NCBI RefSeq assembly: GCF_051201665.1
Contig: NZ_CP179210.1
Span: 3,286,001-3,350,000, forward strand
Direction of reading: 5' to 3'
Length of the DNA: 64,000 nucleotides
DNA from: Psychrobium sp051201665
GTDB taxonomy: Bacteria > Pseudomonadota > Gammaproteobacteria > Enterobacterales > Psychrobiaceae
The notes under the pieces are model-generated. The model saw only the letters and a program-made list of their open reading frames with translations, was not told the origin of the DNA and ran no database searches. Each line of letters starts with the position of its first letter. The stretch's first letter is position 1. A program made the translations under genes and the position numbers. Positions 18,297 to 27,316 of the stretch are shown one piece after another.

Positions 18297-18325
18297 TTGA
18301 CTTAAACCCTCAAAATCTATTTAAT
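18297..18325 (+). promoter_or_regulatory. Sigma-70 type promoter for the Phe/Thr tRNA cluster
   Basis: A TTGACT −35 box, a 17-base spacer and a TTTAAT −10 box are followed by a GC-rich agcggccg discriminator. That discriminator is typical of stringently controlled stable RNA promoters. Confidence 0.6.
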
Positions 18326-18379
18326 AGCGGCCGTTGCTTAGATAGCTTTCTTCAAAAAAGCAATCTAGATTTATAAGAT

Positions 18380-18455
18380 GCCTCGATAGCTCAGTCGGTA
18401 GAGCAGCGGATTGAAAATCCGCGTGTCCCTGGTTCGATTCCGGGTCGAGGCACCA
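18380..18455 (+). tRNA. tRNA-Phe (GAA)
   Basis: A 76-base cloverleaf with encoded CCA. The acceptor arms gcctcga/tcgaggc pair, the D-arm has agctcagtcggtagagc, the anticodon loop is ttgaaaa and the T-arm is ggttcgattcc. It is the first of three identical copies in this cluster. Confidence 0.98.
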
Positions 18456-18489
18456 TTTAAATAGTTCCAAGTAACATTAGTTTAGGCGT

Positions 18490-18565
<76 letters not shown>

Positions 18566-18644
18566 TTAAACTAAACCAATTTATTATTATGTAATGAATT
18601 GAAACCTTAAAATTAGAAGATTAATTTTAAGCGCGTCTCTTGAT

Positions 18645-18720
18645 GCCTCGATAGCTCAGTCGGTAGAGCAGCGGATTGAAAATCCGCGTGTCCCTGGTTC
18701 GATTCCGGGTCGAGGCACCA
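18645..18720 (+). tRNA. tRNA-Phe (GAA), second copy
   Basis: Identical over all 76 bases to the copy at 18380, including CCA. The leader before it (about 18603–18644) resembles the leader of the third copy. Confidence 0.98.
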
Positions 18721-18866
18721 TTTAAAACATTTCTTAGTTTTTTATTACAGCCTTTTATTCATCTGCCCTAATAATTATCTTAACGTGTTTTAATATCTAA
18801 TTTAGCGTATTGCACCAAATTAATAACCTTAAAATTATTATCTAGTTTTAAGTGTGCATCCTAGAT

Positions 18867-18942
18867 GCCTCGATAGCTCAGTCGGTAGAGCAGCGGATTG
18901 AAAATCCGCGTGTCCCTGGTTCGATTCCGGGTCGAGGCACCA
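18867..18942 (+). tRNA. tRNA-Phe (GAA), third copy
   Basis: Identical to the two other tRNA-Phe copies, with CCA encoded. The preceding leader shares the accttaaaatta start and a ttttaag segment with the leader of copy two, which points to tandem duplication. Confidence 0.98.
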
Positions 18943-19094
18943 TCCCTTTTCTAATACCCATAACTTTTATTAATTGACTGCTTAAACTAGTCAAAACCAT
19001 CGATTACTGCGTTGCTCTCAATCCCAATAACTAGCAGATATCCTTTTAAAAATTCATCCTGAACTAGAATTTATTCGCTAATATTCAAGCATAA

Positions 19095-19128
19095 AAAAAC
19101 GGTATCACCATTTAGCAATACCGTTTTT
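19095..19128 (-). terminator. Terminator after the small exported protein gene
   Basis: The arms aaaaacggtat and ataccgttttt enclose 12 bases. The A-rich left side provides a U run for the minus-strand gene; the hairpin is nearly symmetrical and may also stop the tRNA transcript. Confidence 0.75.
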
Positions 19129-19145
19129 GACCCTCAAAAAATAAA

Positions 19146-19481
19146 CTAGCTGCAGTTATCGACATTCCAATCATTTAGGTATCTCGACACTGGTGCCATC
19201 TTAATCATCAATTCCTTATCATCACTGTTAATCGCCCTTTCAACACTCTTGAGTGCTTGTTCAAACGTGTCGTCTTTGAAGTATCGTGAATTACCTTTAA
19301 GCTTGTTAAGTAATTTCTCATCATTAAATTCATAATTAGCCAATGAATAAAAATCATCAGCGTGTTTATCAAGTTTTGATATTTGAGAATTAATTTCATT
19401 GCATAACTTAGTGTTTGCTTGGACTGGCAAAACAATGCTCGTAAAAGCAATAGCAAGAGAGGTGAAGGTTAATTTGTTCAT
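19146..19481 (-). CDS. Small exported protein of unknown function
   Basis: A 111-residue frame with a textbook signal peptide (MNKLTFTSLAIAFTSIVLPVQA, cleavage after about residue 22). The mature part is helical, with a cysteine near each end (KLCNEIN and NWNVDNCS) that could form a disulfide, and is rich in Lys, Asp and Asn. I do not recognise the family. It has its own terminator and stands alone between the tRNA cluster and the pdxJ gene, so it is probably monocistronic. Confidence 0.65.
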   Translation of the reverse strand: MNKLTFTSLAIAFTSIVLPVQANTKLCNEINSQISKLDKHADDFYSLANYEFNDEKLLNKLKGNSRYFKDDTFEQALKSVERAINSDDKELMIKMAPVSRYLNDWNVDNCS

Positions 19482-19850
19482 TGAAATTTACTCATCATTC
19501 CATGTTTATATCAACTAAAAGTACACTATCGTAAAAAATACATACGTAATCTTTTATAATTACATGTTATCAACTGTAATTAGTACCCAGCAATTCGACA
19601 TACAGCTAACTGTCATATCGAATTCATCAATTATAAATAAAAATGTCATAAAAGGCTTTAATTTCGGGGAAAATACGTAATATGAGGGTCTGACAGGCTG
19701 TATTTAATACCAATCTATTAGTTTTTATCCAAAGAGCTGCATGAGCATTACACTCGAATCAGCTTTTTTTATGAATGAATACCAATTCGCAAAGCCAAAA
19801 TCTAATTATCTAATGGTATTCTAACTTTAAATGCTGAACCGTATCAGACG
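19482..19850. other. AT-rich intergenic stretch with no recognisable gene
   Basis: Very AT-rich DNA between the small exported protein and a truncated reading frame. Two 'aatacca' motifs (about 19708 and 19780) recall the ends of the repeat element at 44084–44242, but no full copy could be aligned. Weak hairpins only. Confidence 0.4.
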
Positions 19851-19958
19851 TCAGCTACAGCCATCAGTAGTAAATGGGACGACTTGTTGCACCGAATTAG
19901 CGTTTGATGATGCAAAGAATCCTGTCAATCCAATGACAAGTAATAGTCGCATCATCAT
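19851..19958 (-). pseudogene. Truncated start of an exported protein (35 codons)
   Basis: A frame encoding a signal peptide (MMMRLLLVIGLTGFFASSNA) followed by NSVQQVVPFTTDGCS and a stop. The PF-T-(S/T)DGCS end looks like the first conserved motif of a family of small exported proteins in marine gammaproteobacteria, from memory and unverified. The remaining sequence of such a protein is not found downstream in any frame. It lies ten bases beyond the pdxJ stop codon, where acpS is usually found. It may be a genuine short peptide instead. Confidence 0.35.
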
Positions 19959-19968
19959 GCCCACAACC

Positions 19969-20706
19969 TTAAATACCGTGGCGAGCTTCAATCATTTTCG
20001 CGCGGATATCTTTAACAGCTTGCTCTAAGCCAACAATAGAAGCGCGTGCAATAATTGAATGACCAATATTCAGTTCATATATTTCAGGGATTGCAGCAAT
20101 TGGCGCAACATTATGATAATGCAAGCCGTGGCCAGCATTGACTACAATGCCTTTACTGTGGGCATATTCAGCCATATCTTGAATGCGTTTAAGCTCTTTT
20201 TCCTGCTCAAAACTATTTTCAGCGTCAGCATAACAGCCCGTATGAAGCTCAATATAAGGTGCCCCAACGGTAACAGCGGCATCAATTTGCGCTTTATCAG
20301 CATCGATAAATAACGACACTTTGATCCCAGCACCTTTAAGCTGTGCAACCGCTTCAAGCATGGTATCTAACTGCCCCGCAACATCTAACCCACCTTCGGT
20401 TGTTAGCTCTTCGCGCTTTTCTGGCACTAAACAAACATATTCCGGCTTCACGTTACAAGCAATAGACAGCATCTCTTGAGTGACTGCGATTTCTAAATTC
20501 ATACGAGTTTGCAGCGTTTGGGCCAGCGTATAAACATCGCGATCTTGAATATGACGGCGATCTTCACGTAAATGTATAGTAATGCCATCAGCACCAGCTA
20601 ACTCCGCAACACTTGCGGCGTGAACAGGATCTGGATAAGTCGTGCCACGCGCCTGACGTAGTGTCGCGATATGGTCGATATTAACGCCAAGATAGATTGG
20701 ATTCAT
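19969..20706 (-). CDS. pdxJ: Pyridoxine 5'-phosphate synthase
   Basis: Condenses 1-deoxyxylulose 5-phosphate with 3-amino-2-oxopropyl phosphate in vitamin B6 synthesis. The GVNIDHIATLRQARGT start, the IHLREDRRHIQDRDV motif, the ELHTGCYA segment and NAGHGLHYHNV near residue 190 define the family. The length of 245 residues is normal. It begins two bases after the recO stop, so it is the last gene of the lepB-rnc-era-recO-pdxJ unit. The usual next gene, acpS, is absent here. Confidence 0.97.
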   Translation of the reverse strand: MNPIYLGVNIDHIATLRQARGTTYPDPVHAASVAELAGADGITIHLREDRRHIQDRDVYTLAQTLQTRMNLEIAVTQEMLSIACNVKPEYVCLVPEKREELTTEGGLDVAGQLDTMLEAVAQLKGAGIKVSLFIDADKAQIDAAVTVGAPYIELHTGCYADAENSFEQEKELKRIQDMAEYAHSKGIVVNAGHGLHYHNVAPIAAIPEIYELNIGHSIIARASIVGLEQAVKDIRAKMIEARHGI

Positions 20707-20708
20707 GA

Positions 20709-21446
20709 TTAATTCCTTAACGATTTTGAGCGGGAAAACAAGCGCCTACTTTGCAATGGTTTATTGCCTAATAAAGGTGTTAGCGCTTGTCTTGTCAGCA
20801 ACTTTGCATGATTGCGGGTAATAGTGTCACAAAAATTTGTGTTTGCAATATTAATTAACGATTGGCCAATATATTTTCCGTCAACACGGCTAATAAAGCC
20901 TTGCTCTGTGAGTAAATCATAGCGCCAATTTGGTTCTATTGATTGACCATCGACATCACAGAGCAGTGAAAATCCATGTCCCAACTCACTCAGCAGTGAC
21001 AATTCAAACTGACGCAATGTCAATTCAATATCATCGATCTTTGATAACGAAAGTAGTGTTGCATGATAAGCGCTGTAAATGACTGGGTGACAAGCCTCCT
21101 TGGCCAATAAACGCATGATCAACTCATTGAGATAAAGACCGCTATAAAGATATTGTTTGGCTAATGGAAAAGCCAAAGTCGGTGAATCAATGCGGATCAA
21201 TGTTTTTAAATCACCATGCCCACGCCAGCTTACAAGCAGCGGCCTAAAAGGCTGTAACAAACTTTTATTGATATTATTTTTTCGCTTGGCGCCATTAGCA
21301 ACAGCCGCCACCCGGCCATGGGATTCAGTGAAGAGCTCTACAATAAGGCTCGTTTCACTAAACGGGCGGGAATGAATGAGATAAGCGGCGCACAATACAG
21401 ATTGCTCATTGCTGCGCGCCGTATTGTTGAGGTTAGTCGTCTCCAT
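20709..21446 (-). CDS. recO: DNA repair protein RecO
   Basis: Recombination mediator that works with RecR to load RecA on SSB-coated DNA. An N-terminal OB-fold (AAYLIHSRPFSETSLIVELFTESHGRVAAVANGAKR) and a helical C-terminal domain are visible. The zinc cysteines of some RecO proteins are not seen, as in other gammaproteobacteria. The ATG at 21446 was chosen over an in-frame TTG at 21452. Either start overlaps the era end, indicating coupling. Confidence 0.95.
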   Translation of the reverse strand: METTNLNNTARSNEQSVLCAAYLIHSRPFSETSLIVELFTESHGRVAAVANGAKRKNNINKSLLQPFRPLLVSWRGHGDLKTLIRIDSPTLAFPLAKQYLYSGLYLNELIMRLLAKEACHPVIYSAYHATLLSLSKIDDIELTLRQFELSLLSELGHGFSLLCDVDGQSIEPNWRYDLLTEQGFISRVDGKYIGQSLINIANTNFCDTITRNHAKLLTRQALTPLLGNKPLQSRRLFSRSKSLRN

Positions 21447-22353
21447 AACCAAGGCTATTTAATGCCCTTTCGTCGTCAGCCCAACCCGACTTGACCTTAA
21501 CCCAAAGTTCAAGGAAGACTTTATTGTCAAACATTTCTTCCATGTCTTTACGGGCTTCACGGCCAACTTGCTTTAGTTTTTCACCTTTCTTACCAATGAT
21601 CATGCGCTTTTGCCCTTCGCGCTCCACCAAGATAAGAGCGCTAACGTTGAACACGCCATTAGGCTGCATCGTAAATGCTTCAATTTCAACAGTCACTGAG
21701 TACGGTATTTCATCCCCCATAAAGCGCATGAGTTTTTCACGAATAATTTCTGAACCCATGAAACGCTGAGAACGATCAGTAATATATTCTTCAGGGAAAT
21801 GATGTTGCCCCTGCGGAATAGCCTGACGAGCGATACTAATTAGTTTATCAACACCAGTTCCTTGTTTCGCAGAGATAGGAATAATCTGTTCAAAATCGTA
21901 CTGACTTCCCAACCATTGTAAATGAGGCATCATCTCTGAACGAATTTGCACATTGTCTTCTTTATTCACCACACAAATGACTGGCGTATCTTGGCAGCTT
22001 TTACGCAGCTTATTTAGAATCATTTCATCGTCGCCGGTCCATTGAGTACCTTCAACTAAAAAGAAGACCATTTCAACATTACCAATAGAACTTGCCGCAG
22101 CACGATTCATTAATCGGTTAATCGCTCGCTTTTCTTCGCTGTGCAAGCCAGGCGTATCAACGTAAATGGTTTGATAAGCGCCATCAGTATCAATCCCCAT
22201 CACACGGTGACGAGTAGTTTGAGGCTTACGTGATGTAATACTTACTTTTTGGCCCAAAATCTTGTTGATAAGTGTCGACTTACCAACATTGGGACGACCA
22301 ACAATGGCAACAAAACCACAGTATGTTGCGTCATCATTATTTTGCTGTTGCAT
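21433..22353 (-). CDS. era: GTPase Era
   Basis: Essential GTPase for 30S subunit maturation that binds the 3' end of 16S rRNA. G1 is GRPNVGKST, G2 lies in the SRKPQTTRH switch, G3 is DTPG and G4 is NKED. The C-terminal KH domain contains IGKKGEKLKQVGREAR. It is 306 residues long. Its start overlaps the rnc end by 17 bases, as in many proteobacteria. Confidence 0.97.
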   Translation of the reverse strand: MQQQNNDDATYCGFVAIVGRPNVGKSTLINKILGQKVSITSRKPQTTRHRVMGIDTDGAYQTIYVDTPGLHSEEKRAINRLMNRAAASSIGNVEMVFFLVEGTQWTGDDEMILNKLRKSCQDTPVICVVNKEDNVQIRSEMMPHLQWLGSQYDFEQIIPISAKQGTGVDKLISIARQAIPQGQHHFPEEYITDRSQRFMGSEIIREKLMRFMGDEIPYSVTVEIEAFTMQPNGVFNVSALILVEREGQKRMIIGKKGEKLKQVGREARKDMEEMFDNKVFLELWVKVKSGWADDERALNSLGYGDD

Positions 22354-23023
22354 GAATAACCTCTAATGCTTTTTGTGCGGCATCTTGCTCTGCTTTGCGA
22401 CGTGAAGTCCCTACGCCAACCGTCTGCTCTGCAACACCCTCAACACTACAAGACATTGTAAAACGTTGATTATGTGCCTGACCTGTCACTTCCATAACTT
22501 CATAAGTAGGAAGCGGTAAACGGCGGCCTTGTAGCCATTCCTGTAACTGTGTTTTCGGATCCTTTTGGCTCACACCCGGCTCAATAGCCTCTAATCGTGA
22601 GTGATACCATTCTAAAACAAGTGCTTCACAGGTTTTCATATCACTATCTAAATACACGGCGGCGATAATTGCTTCAACGGAATCAGCTAAAATAGAATCG
22701 CGACGGAAACCACCACTTTTTAGCTCGCCAGGCCCTAAACGTAAATAATCTCCAATTACAAAGTCGCGAGCTAGCTCTGCTAATGTTTGTCCACGAACCA
22801 AGGTTGCGCGCATGCGGCTCAAGTCACCTTCAGCGACCTGAGGAAACTTAAAATATAAGGCTTCAGCAATGAACATACCTAATAAAGAATCACCTAGAAA
22901 CTCTAAGCGCTCATTATGTTCACCACCCATGCTGCGGTGAGTCAGCGCTTGTAATAAAAAACCTCTATTTTCAAAGCGGTAACCGATTTTCTTTTCTAAT
23001 TTTTCGTACGGAATATGTCTCAT
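22337..23023 (-). CDS. rnc: Ribonuclease III
   Basis: Double-strand-specific endoribonuclease that processes rRNA precursors and many mRNAs. The signature ERLEFLGDSLLG with the catalytic Glu/Asp is at about residues 37–48. The second acidic site is in DSVEAIIAAVYLDSD, and a dsRNA-binding domain (about 155–225, ending GVGTSRRKAEQDAAQKAL) completes it. The length of 228 residues is normal. The ATG directly abuts the lepB stop. Confidence 0.97.
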   Translation of the reverse strand: MRHIPYEKLEKKIGYRFENRGFLLQALTHRSMGGEHNERLEFLGDSLLGMFIAEALYFKFPQVAEGDLSRMRATLVRGQTLAELARDFVIGDYLRLGPGELKSGGFRRDSILADSVEAIIAAVYLDSDMKTCEALVLEWYHSRLEAIEPGVSQKDPKTQLQEWLQGRRLPLPTYEVMEVTGQAHNQRFTMSCSVEGVAEQTVGVGTSRRKAEQDAAQKALEVIHATAK

Positions 23024-23941
23024 TTACTCTTGTCCAATTTTCCCTATACGCTCGGTACGAATACCACTTGGTACCCACGTAGGAACAATGTCTTCTGGCG
23101 CGCGATCAAATTCAAAACTTGTCCACACATATACCGCTTTACCAACCATATTTTGCTCAGGAACAAAGCCCCAAAAACGACTATCTAAACTGTTGTCTCT
23201 ATTATCACCCATCACAAAATATTGATTGTCAGGAACAACCCATTCACCTTGACGGATGCCTTCTTGAATAAAATATTCAGGCGCTTGTGCAAAAGCTGGG
23301 TTATACAAAATTTCATGTTGCACCCCAAGCAAATCTTCTTTCGCTTGCGTTAAAGGATAGCCACCTTCAATAAAGTCACCTTGGGATACAATATCTAGCT
23401 CTACGCGTTTAAATTGATCACAATTGGCAACTTCTTGTCCATCAACACACGGCGTCTTTATTGACAAAATCTTGTTGCGATAACGAATCACATCACCAGG
23501 TTCACCAATAACACGTTTAATGTAGTCAACATCTGGTTTAGGTGGGTACTTAAAAACGACTGAATCGCCACGTTGCGGCTTTCCGGTTTCCAACACCTTG
23601 GTTCGGATAACTGGTAGCTTCACGCCATAAGCATACTTTTCAACCAAAATAAAATCACCGACTAATAATGTTGGCTTCATAGAGCCTGACGGGATTTGAA
23701 ATGGTTCATACAAAAATGAACGTAGTACTAATACAAATGCGATGACTGGAAACAAGCCACGACAGTTTTCAACCAGCGCAGACTCTTGCAAAACAGCCGC
23801 CTTAGCGTCATCATCAATTTCTTTAGGTAACCCCTCTACAACGGCTTTACGCTTAGGCAAAAACATAAAATGGTCAATTGCCCAAACAACACCTGTAAAC
23901 AAGGTGGCAAGAACTAAAATTAGTTCAAAATAAGTCGCCAT
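23024..23941 (-). CDS. lepB: Signal peptidase I
   Basis: Inner-membrane serine/lysine protease that removes Sec and Tat signal peptides. Two transmembrane segments lie in the first 85 residues (about 3–22 and 63–80). The catalytic Ser sits in QIPSGSMKPTL (about residue 92) and the Lys in DYIKRVIGEPGD. The MGDNRDNSLDSRFWGFVP box is complete. At 305 residues it is close to E. coli LepB. The gene follows lepA by three bases. Confidence 0.97.
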   Translation of the reverse strand: MATYFELILVLATLFTGVVWAIDHFMFLPKRKAVVEGLPKEIDDDAKAAVLQESALVENCRGLFPVIAFVLVLRSFLYEPFQIPSGSMKPTLLVGDFILVEKYAYGVKLPVIRTKVLETGKPQRGDSVVFKYPPKPDVDYIKRVIGEPGDVIRYRNKILSIKTPCVDGQEVANCDQFKRVELDIVSQGDFIEGGYPLTQAKEDLLGVQHEILYNPAFAQAPEYFIQEGIRQGEWVVPDNQYFVMGDNRDNSLDSRFWGFVPEQNMVGKAVYVWTSFEFDRAPEDIVPTWVPSGIRTERIGKIGQE

Positions 23942-23944
23942 TCA

Positions 23945-25741
23945 TTATTCTCCAACTTTTAAGACGGCTAAGAATGCTTCTTGTGGTAATTCTACGTTAC
24001 CAACAGACTTCATGCGTTTTTTACCTGCTTTTTGCTTTTGCAGTAATTTTTTCTTACGGCTCACATCACCGCCATAACACTTAGCAGTTACATCTTTACG
24101 TAACGCTTTAATATTTGTACGAGCGATGATTTGCCCGCCAATGGCTGATTGAACAGCAATATCAAACATTTGGCGTGGAATAAGCTCTTTCATCTTTTCA
24201 ACAACGGCACGCCCTCTACGCTGTGCACCATCACGGTGAGTGATCATCGCAAGAGCATCAACACGTTCACCATTTACAAGCATATCGACACGTACCATGT
24301 CTGACTCTTGAAAACGTTTGAAATTATAATCGAGCGAAGCATAACCACGAGACGTTGATTTCAAGCGATCAAAAAAGTCTAATACCACCTCAGCCATTGG
24401 TAATTCATAAGTCACAGCGACTTGCTTACCGTGATAAACCAAGTTCGTTTGAGTACCACGCTTTTCGATACACAAAGTAATCACTGAGCCCAGATATTCT
24501 TGTGGTACAAGAATATTGGCTTCAACCATTGGCTCTCTTATTTCATCAATATTTTGAACTGGTGGTAGATCAGATGGATTATCAACATTTAATGTTTCAC
24601 CAGCAGTGGTTACAACTTCATAGTTTACTGTTGGCGCCGTTGTAATGAGATCAAGATTATATTCACGCTCTAAACGCTCTTGAATAATCTCCATATGCAA
24701 CATACCTAAGAAACCGATACGGAATCCAAAGCCTAACGCACTAGATGTTTCAGGTTCAAACTGTAAAGATGCGTCATTTAAACTTAACTTGTTTAATGCA
24801 TCACGGAAGTTTTCATAATCATCAGAGCTAATTGGGAATAAACCTGCATAAACCTGTGGTGTAGACTTACTGAAGCCAGGAAGGACTTCTGCTGCGCTAT
24901 TACGAGCTAATGTCAAGGTATCACCAACCGGCGCGCCGTGTATTTCTTTAATACCAGCGATGATATAGCCAACTTCACCAGCTTTTAAGACGCCCGTGTC
25001 TGTTTGTTTTGGCGTGAAAATACCAACTTTATCGATAATATGGATATCACCCGTCGACATAACTTTCATTTTATCGCCAGCCTTAACTTGGCCTTCCATA
25101 ATACGCACTAAACTAACGACGCCTTGGTAATTATCAAACCACGAATCAATAATTAACGCCTGCAATGGCTTACTAGCATCAACATCACCAACAGGCGCTG
25201 GAACCTTAGCAACTATTTCTTCTAAAACATCTTCAATACCAATACCAGTTTTAGCACTACAACGAACAGCTTCCATGGCATCAATACCAACAAGATCTTC
25301 AATTTCTTCAGCCGCAGAGTCGGGATCTGCAGATGGCAAATCAATTTTATTGAGTACTGGAACAACTTCTAAATCCATCTCAATTGCTGTGTAACAGTTT
25401 GCAAGTGTTTGCGCCTCTACACCCTGCGCAGCATCAACAACCAATAATGCACCTTCACATGCAGCTAACGAACGAGAAACTTCATAGGTAAAGTCAACGT
25501 GTCCTGGGGTATCGATGAAGTTTAACTGATACGTTTCACCATCTTTTGCTTTATAATCTAATGTCACACTTTGAGATTTAATAGTGATGCCACGTTCACG
25601 TTCAATATCCATAGAATCAAGAACTTGAGCTTCCATTTCACGGTCAGATAAGCCACCACAAAATTGAATAAGACGATCAGAGAGTGTTGATTTGCCGTGG
25701 TCGATATGGGCAATGATTGAGAAATTACGTATATGCTTCAT
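23945..25741 (-). CDS. lepA: Elongation factor 4 (LepA)
   Basis: Ribosome-associated GTPase related to EF-G that affects initiation and stalled elongation. G1 is AHIDHGKST, switch II is DTPGHVDF and G4 is NKIDLPSAD. The LepA-specific C-terminal domain (about 485–595, with KAGKKRMKSVG) is intact. The ATG at 25741 (MKHIRNFS) matches the family start; an upstream TTG at 25756 is less likely. It has 598 residues. lepB follows at once, and a 177-base spacer separates it from rseC. Confidence 0.97.
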   Translation of the reverse strand: MKHIRNFSIIAHIDHGKSTLSDRLIQFCGGLSDREMEAQVLDSMDIERERGITIKSQSVTLDYKAKDGETYQLNFIDTPGHVDFTYEVSRSLAACEGALLVVDAAQGVEAQTLANCYTAIEMDLEVVPVLNKIDLPSADPDSAAEEIEDLVGIDAMEAVRCSAKTGIGIEDVLEEIVAKVPAPVGDVDASKPLQALIIDSWFDNYQGVVSLVRIMEGQVKAGDKMKVMSTGDIHIIDKVGIFTPKQTDTGVLKAGEVGYIIAGIKEIHGAPVGDTLTLARNSAAEVLPGFSKSTPQVYAGLFPISSDDYENFRDALNKLSLNDASLQFEPETSSALGFGFRIGFLGMLHMEIIQERLEREYNLDLITTAPTVNYEVVTTAGETLNVDNPSDLPPVQNIDEIREPMVEANILVPQEYLGSVITLCIEKRGTQTNLVYHGKQVAVTYELPMAEVVLDFFDRLKSTSRGYASLDYNFKRFQESDMVRVDMLVNGERVDALAMITHRDGAQRRGRAVVEKMKELIPRQMFDIAVQSAIGGQIIARTNIKALRKDVTAKCYGGDVSRKKKLLQKQKAGKKRMKSVGNVELPQEAFLAVLKVGE

Positions 25742-25918
25742 TGAAAGAATAGCCAACTTAAAATTAATTTAATTTACAACCCGCAGCCATTTGCAATACA
25801 GGTCATAAATTCAGACACAAGAATTGCTGGCAATTCTACCGTAAATAAGCGCGACACGCCAAAAGTATTCACCCTAACGGTGAAAATGGCCACATGAAAA
25901 TAAAGCGGATTTTTTAGA

Positions 25919-26365
25919 TTAAGAAACGCGCGGTGAAACGATAATGATGCATGGTGACAAATTTTGATTTTTATTAAGCCAATATTTGCCAAACTGCTGA
26001 CTTAAAATAGCCGTCATAATAGCGAGCCCAACAGCACTTAACGAAGGCAACGCTAGTAGTTCTACGAGCCATTTCTGACCTAAAATCCCGCCACTTAATA
26101 ACCCAAATAAAGGTAACAAATAAGTAATTGCACTAGCCGCTAAAATATTTGCTTCTTTCGTGCCAATAGTAACCCACTGTCCGACAGACAAGATGTTATT
26201 AGTTGATACTTTTATGCGTTGAGTTTTACCTGAAAAAGCCTTAGCAACAGTTCCTACGCCGCAATTATTTTCACTAGCGCAGCCAGAGCAGCTTGAATTG
26301 ATTTCGTATTCTAATTCAACACTGCCGTGAAATACTTCTTTGACTAAGGCTTTTTGTTCAAGCAT
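25919..26365 (-). CDS. rseC: SoxR-reducing system / sigma-E factor regulatory protein RseC
   Basis: Inner-membrane protein of 148 residues. The cytoplasmic N-terminal domain carries a cysteine cluster (SSCSGCASENNCGVG, about 23–37). Two transmembrane helices (about 75–95 and 103–122) and a short tail follow. RseC modulates sigma-E signalling and, in its Rnf-linked relatives, SoxR reduction. It is the last gene of the rpoE-rseA-rseB-rseC operon, three bases after rseB. Confidence 0.93.
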   Translation of the reverse strand: MLEQKALVKEVFHGSVELEYEINSSCSGCASENNCGVGTVAKAFSGKTQRIKVSTNNILSVGQWVTIGTKEANILAASAITYLLPLFGLLSGGILGQKWLVELLALPSLSAVGLAIMTAILSQQFGKYWLNKNQNLSPCIIIVSPRVS

Positions 26366-26368
26366 AAA

Positions 26369-27307
26369 TTACTCGTTTGGCGCGACAGATTGTGCAATTT
26401 TTAATGCAGTTTCATAAGGAATTCGACCAACTACCGTGATATCAGTGAGACCACGCCTAAAATTAGCAACAGATAATCCATTGTTGGTTTGTAGTTTAGC
26501 GGGTAACTCAGCTTGCTGCGCTTTCGCAATATAAACCGACACTTGAGTTAGTCCATCGCTTAACATCAAATAATCAACATTTTCCGCAGTACTAACCACA
26601 CGGTGCTCATCACTTGCTTTAACCTCAAAGCCAGCAGGTAGCCACTTCAAGCGCCAGTTATCTTGCGCAGTTGAAGGAATCATTACCGTTTCTGATGTCG
26701 GCTGAGCAGCGAGTTTTTCAACATTATCACTTGGACGCTCATTAAGGTGTAAGCCAACCGCTTGTACTTGCTCAAGTAAATTATTATTTAGGTCAAACAA
26801 GTCATAGCGCAATAAAAGTTTGGTTTCGACATCTAGCCAGAGAATATAGTTAAAACGATTTTTATCTTTCGCCTTTAATCGAATAAGCTGTGTGACACGC
26901 CCTGCGATACGCCCCTTTTCTATCATCGTTAACGAATAATTATCGATAATATGTTGCGTTTTACCAACGAAAATAGCGGGTGAAGGACCAATGATTTGTC
27001 CTGCGTTAATACTATATGGGCGACTCTCTGGTTCCATATAAGTAACAACATTGTCGATACGATAGCTATATCTAACAGGACCGCTTAACGCAGCAATATA
27101 AACGACTTGGCGATCGTCACTAACACCGTGTTCAAACAAATAGGTTTGGGCAGAATTTGGCTCAAGGTGAACCATTGGAATGGTAAAATTTAAAGTTTGA
27201 TGAGCTATATTCATTGAATCTAGCCAATCTGTTGGTGTCTTTTCAGCAGCAGCAATGCTAGAGAATAGTATTGAAAAGGCACCGATAATACGACGACAAG
27301 TGAACAA
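26369..27307 (-). CDS. rseB: Sigma-E factor regulatory protein RseB
   Basis: Periplasmic protein that binds RseA and shields it from DegS until displaced by lipopolysaccharide intermediates. It has a signal peptide (MFTCRRIIGAFSILFSSIAAA, about 21 residues). The N-terminal MucB/RseB domain (LDSMNIAHQTLNFTIPMV, GRVTQLIRLKAKDKNRFNYILWLD) and the smaller C-terminal domain (WRLKWLPAGFEV) are both recognisable. The length of 312 residues is normal. It lies nine bases after rseA. Confidence 0.94.
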   Translation of the reverse strand: MFTCRRIIGAFSILFSSIAAAEKTPTDWLDSMNIAHQTLNFTIPMVHLEPNSAQTYLFEHGVSDDRQVVYIAALSGPVRYSYRIDNVVTYMEPESRPYSINAGQIIGPSPAIFVGKTQHIIDNYSLTMIEKGRIAGRVTQLIRLKAKDKNRFNYILWLDVETKLLLRYDLFDLNNNLLEQVQAVGLHLNERPSDNVEKLAAQPTSETVMIPSTAQDNWRLKWLPAGFEVKASDEHRVVSTAENVDYLMLSDGLTQVSVYIAKAQQAELPAKLQTNNGLSVANFRRGLTDITVVGRIPYETALKIAQSVAPNE

Positions 27308-27316
27308 TAGTTTCCC

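Noticed and set aside
25757..25918. A small gene or RNA between lepA and rseC
   Set aside because: Only a short ttcacc/ggtgaa hairpin was seen, without a T run or reading frame of merit.
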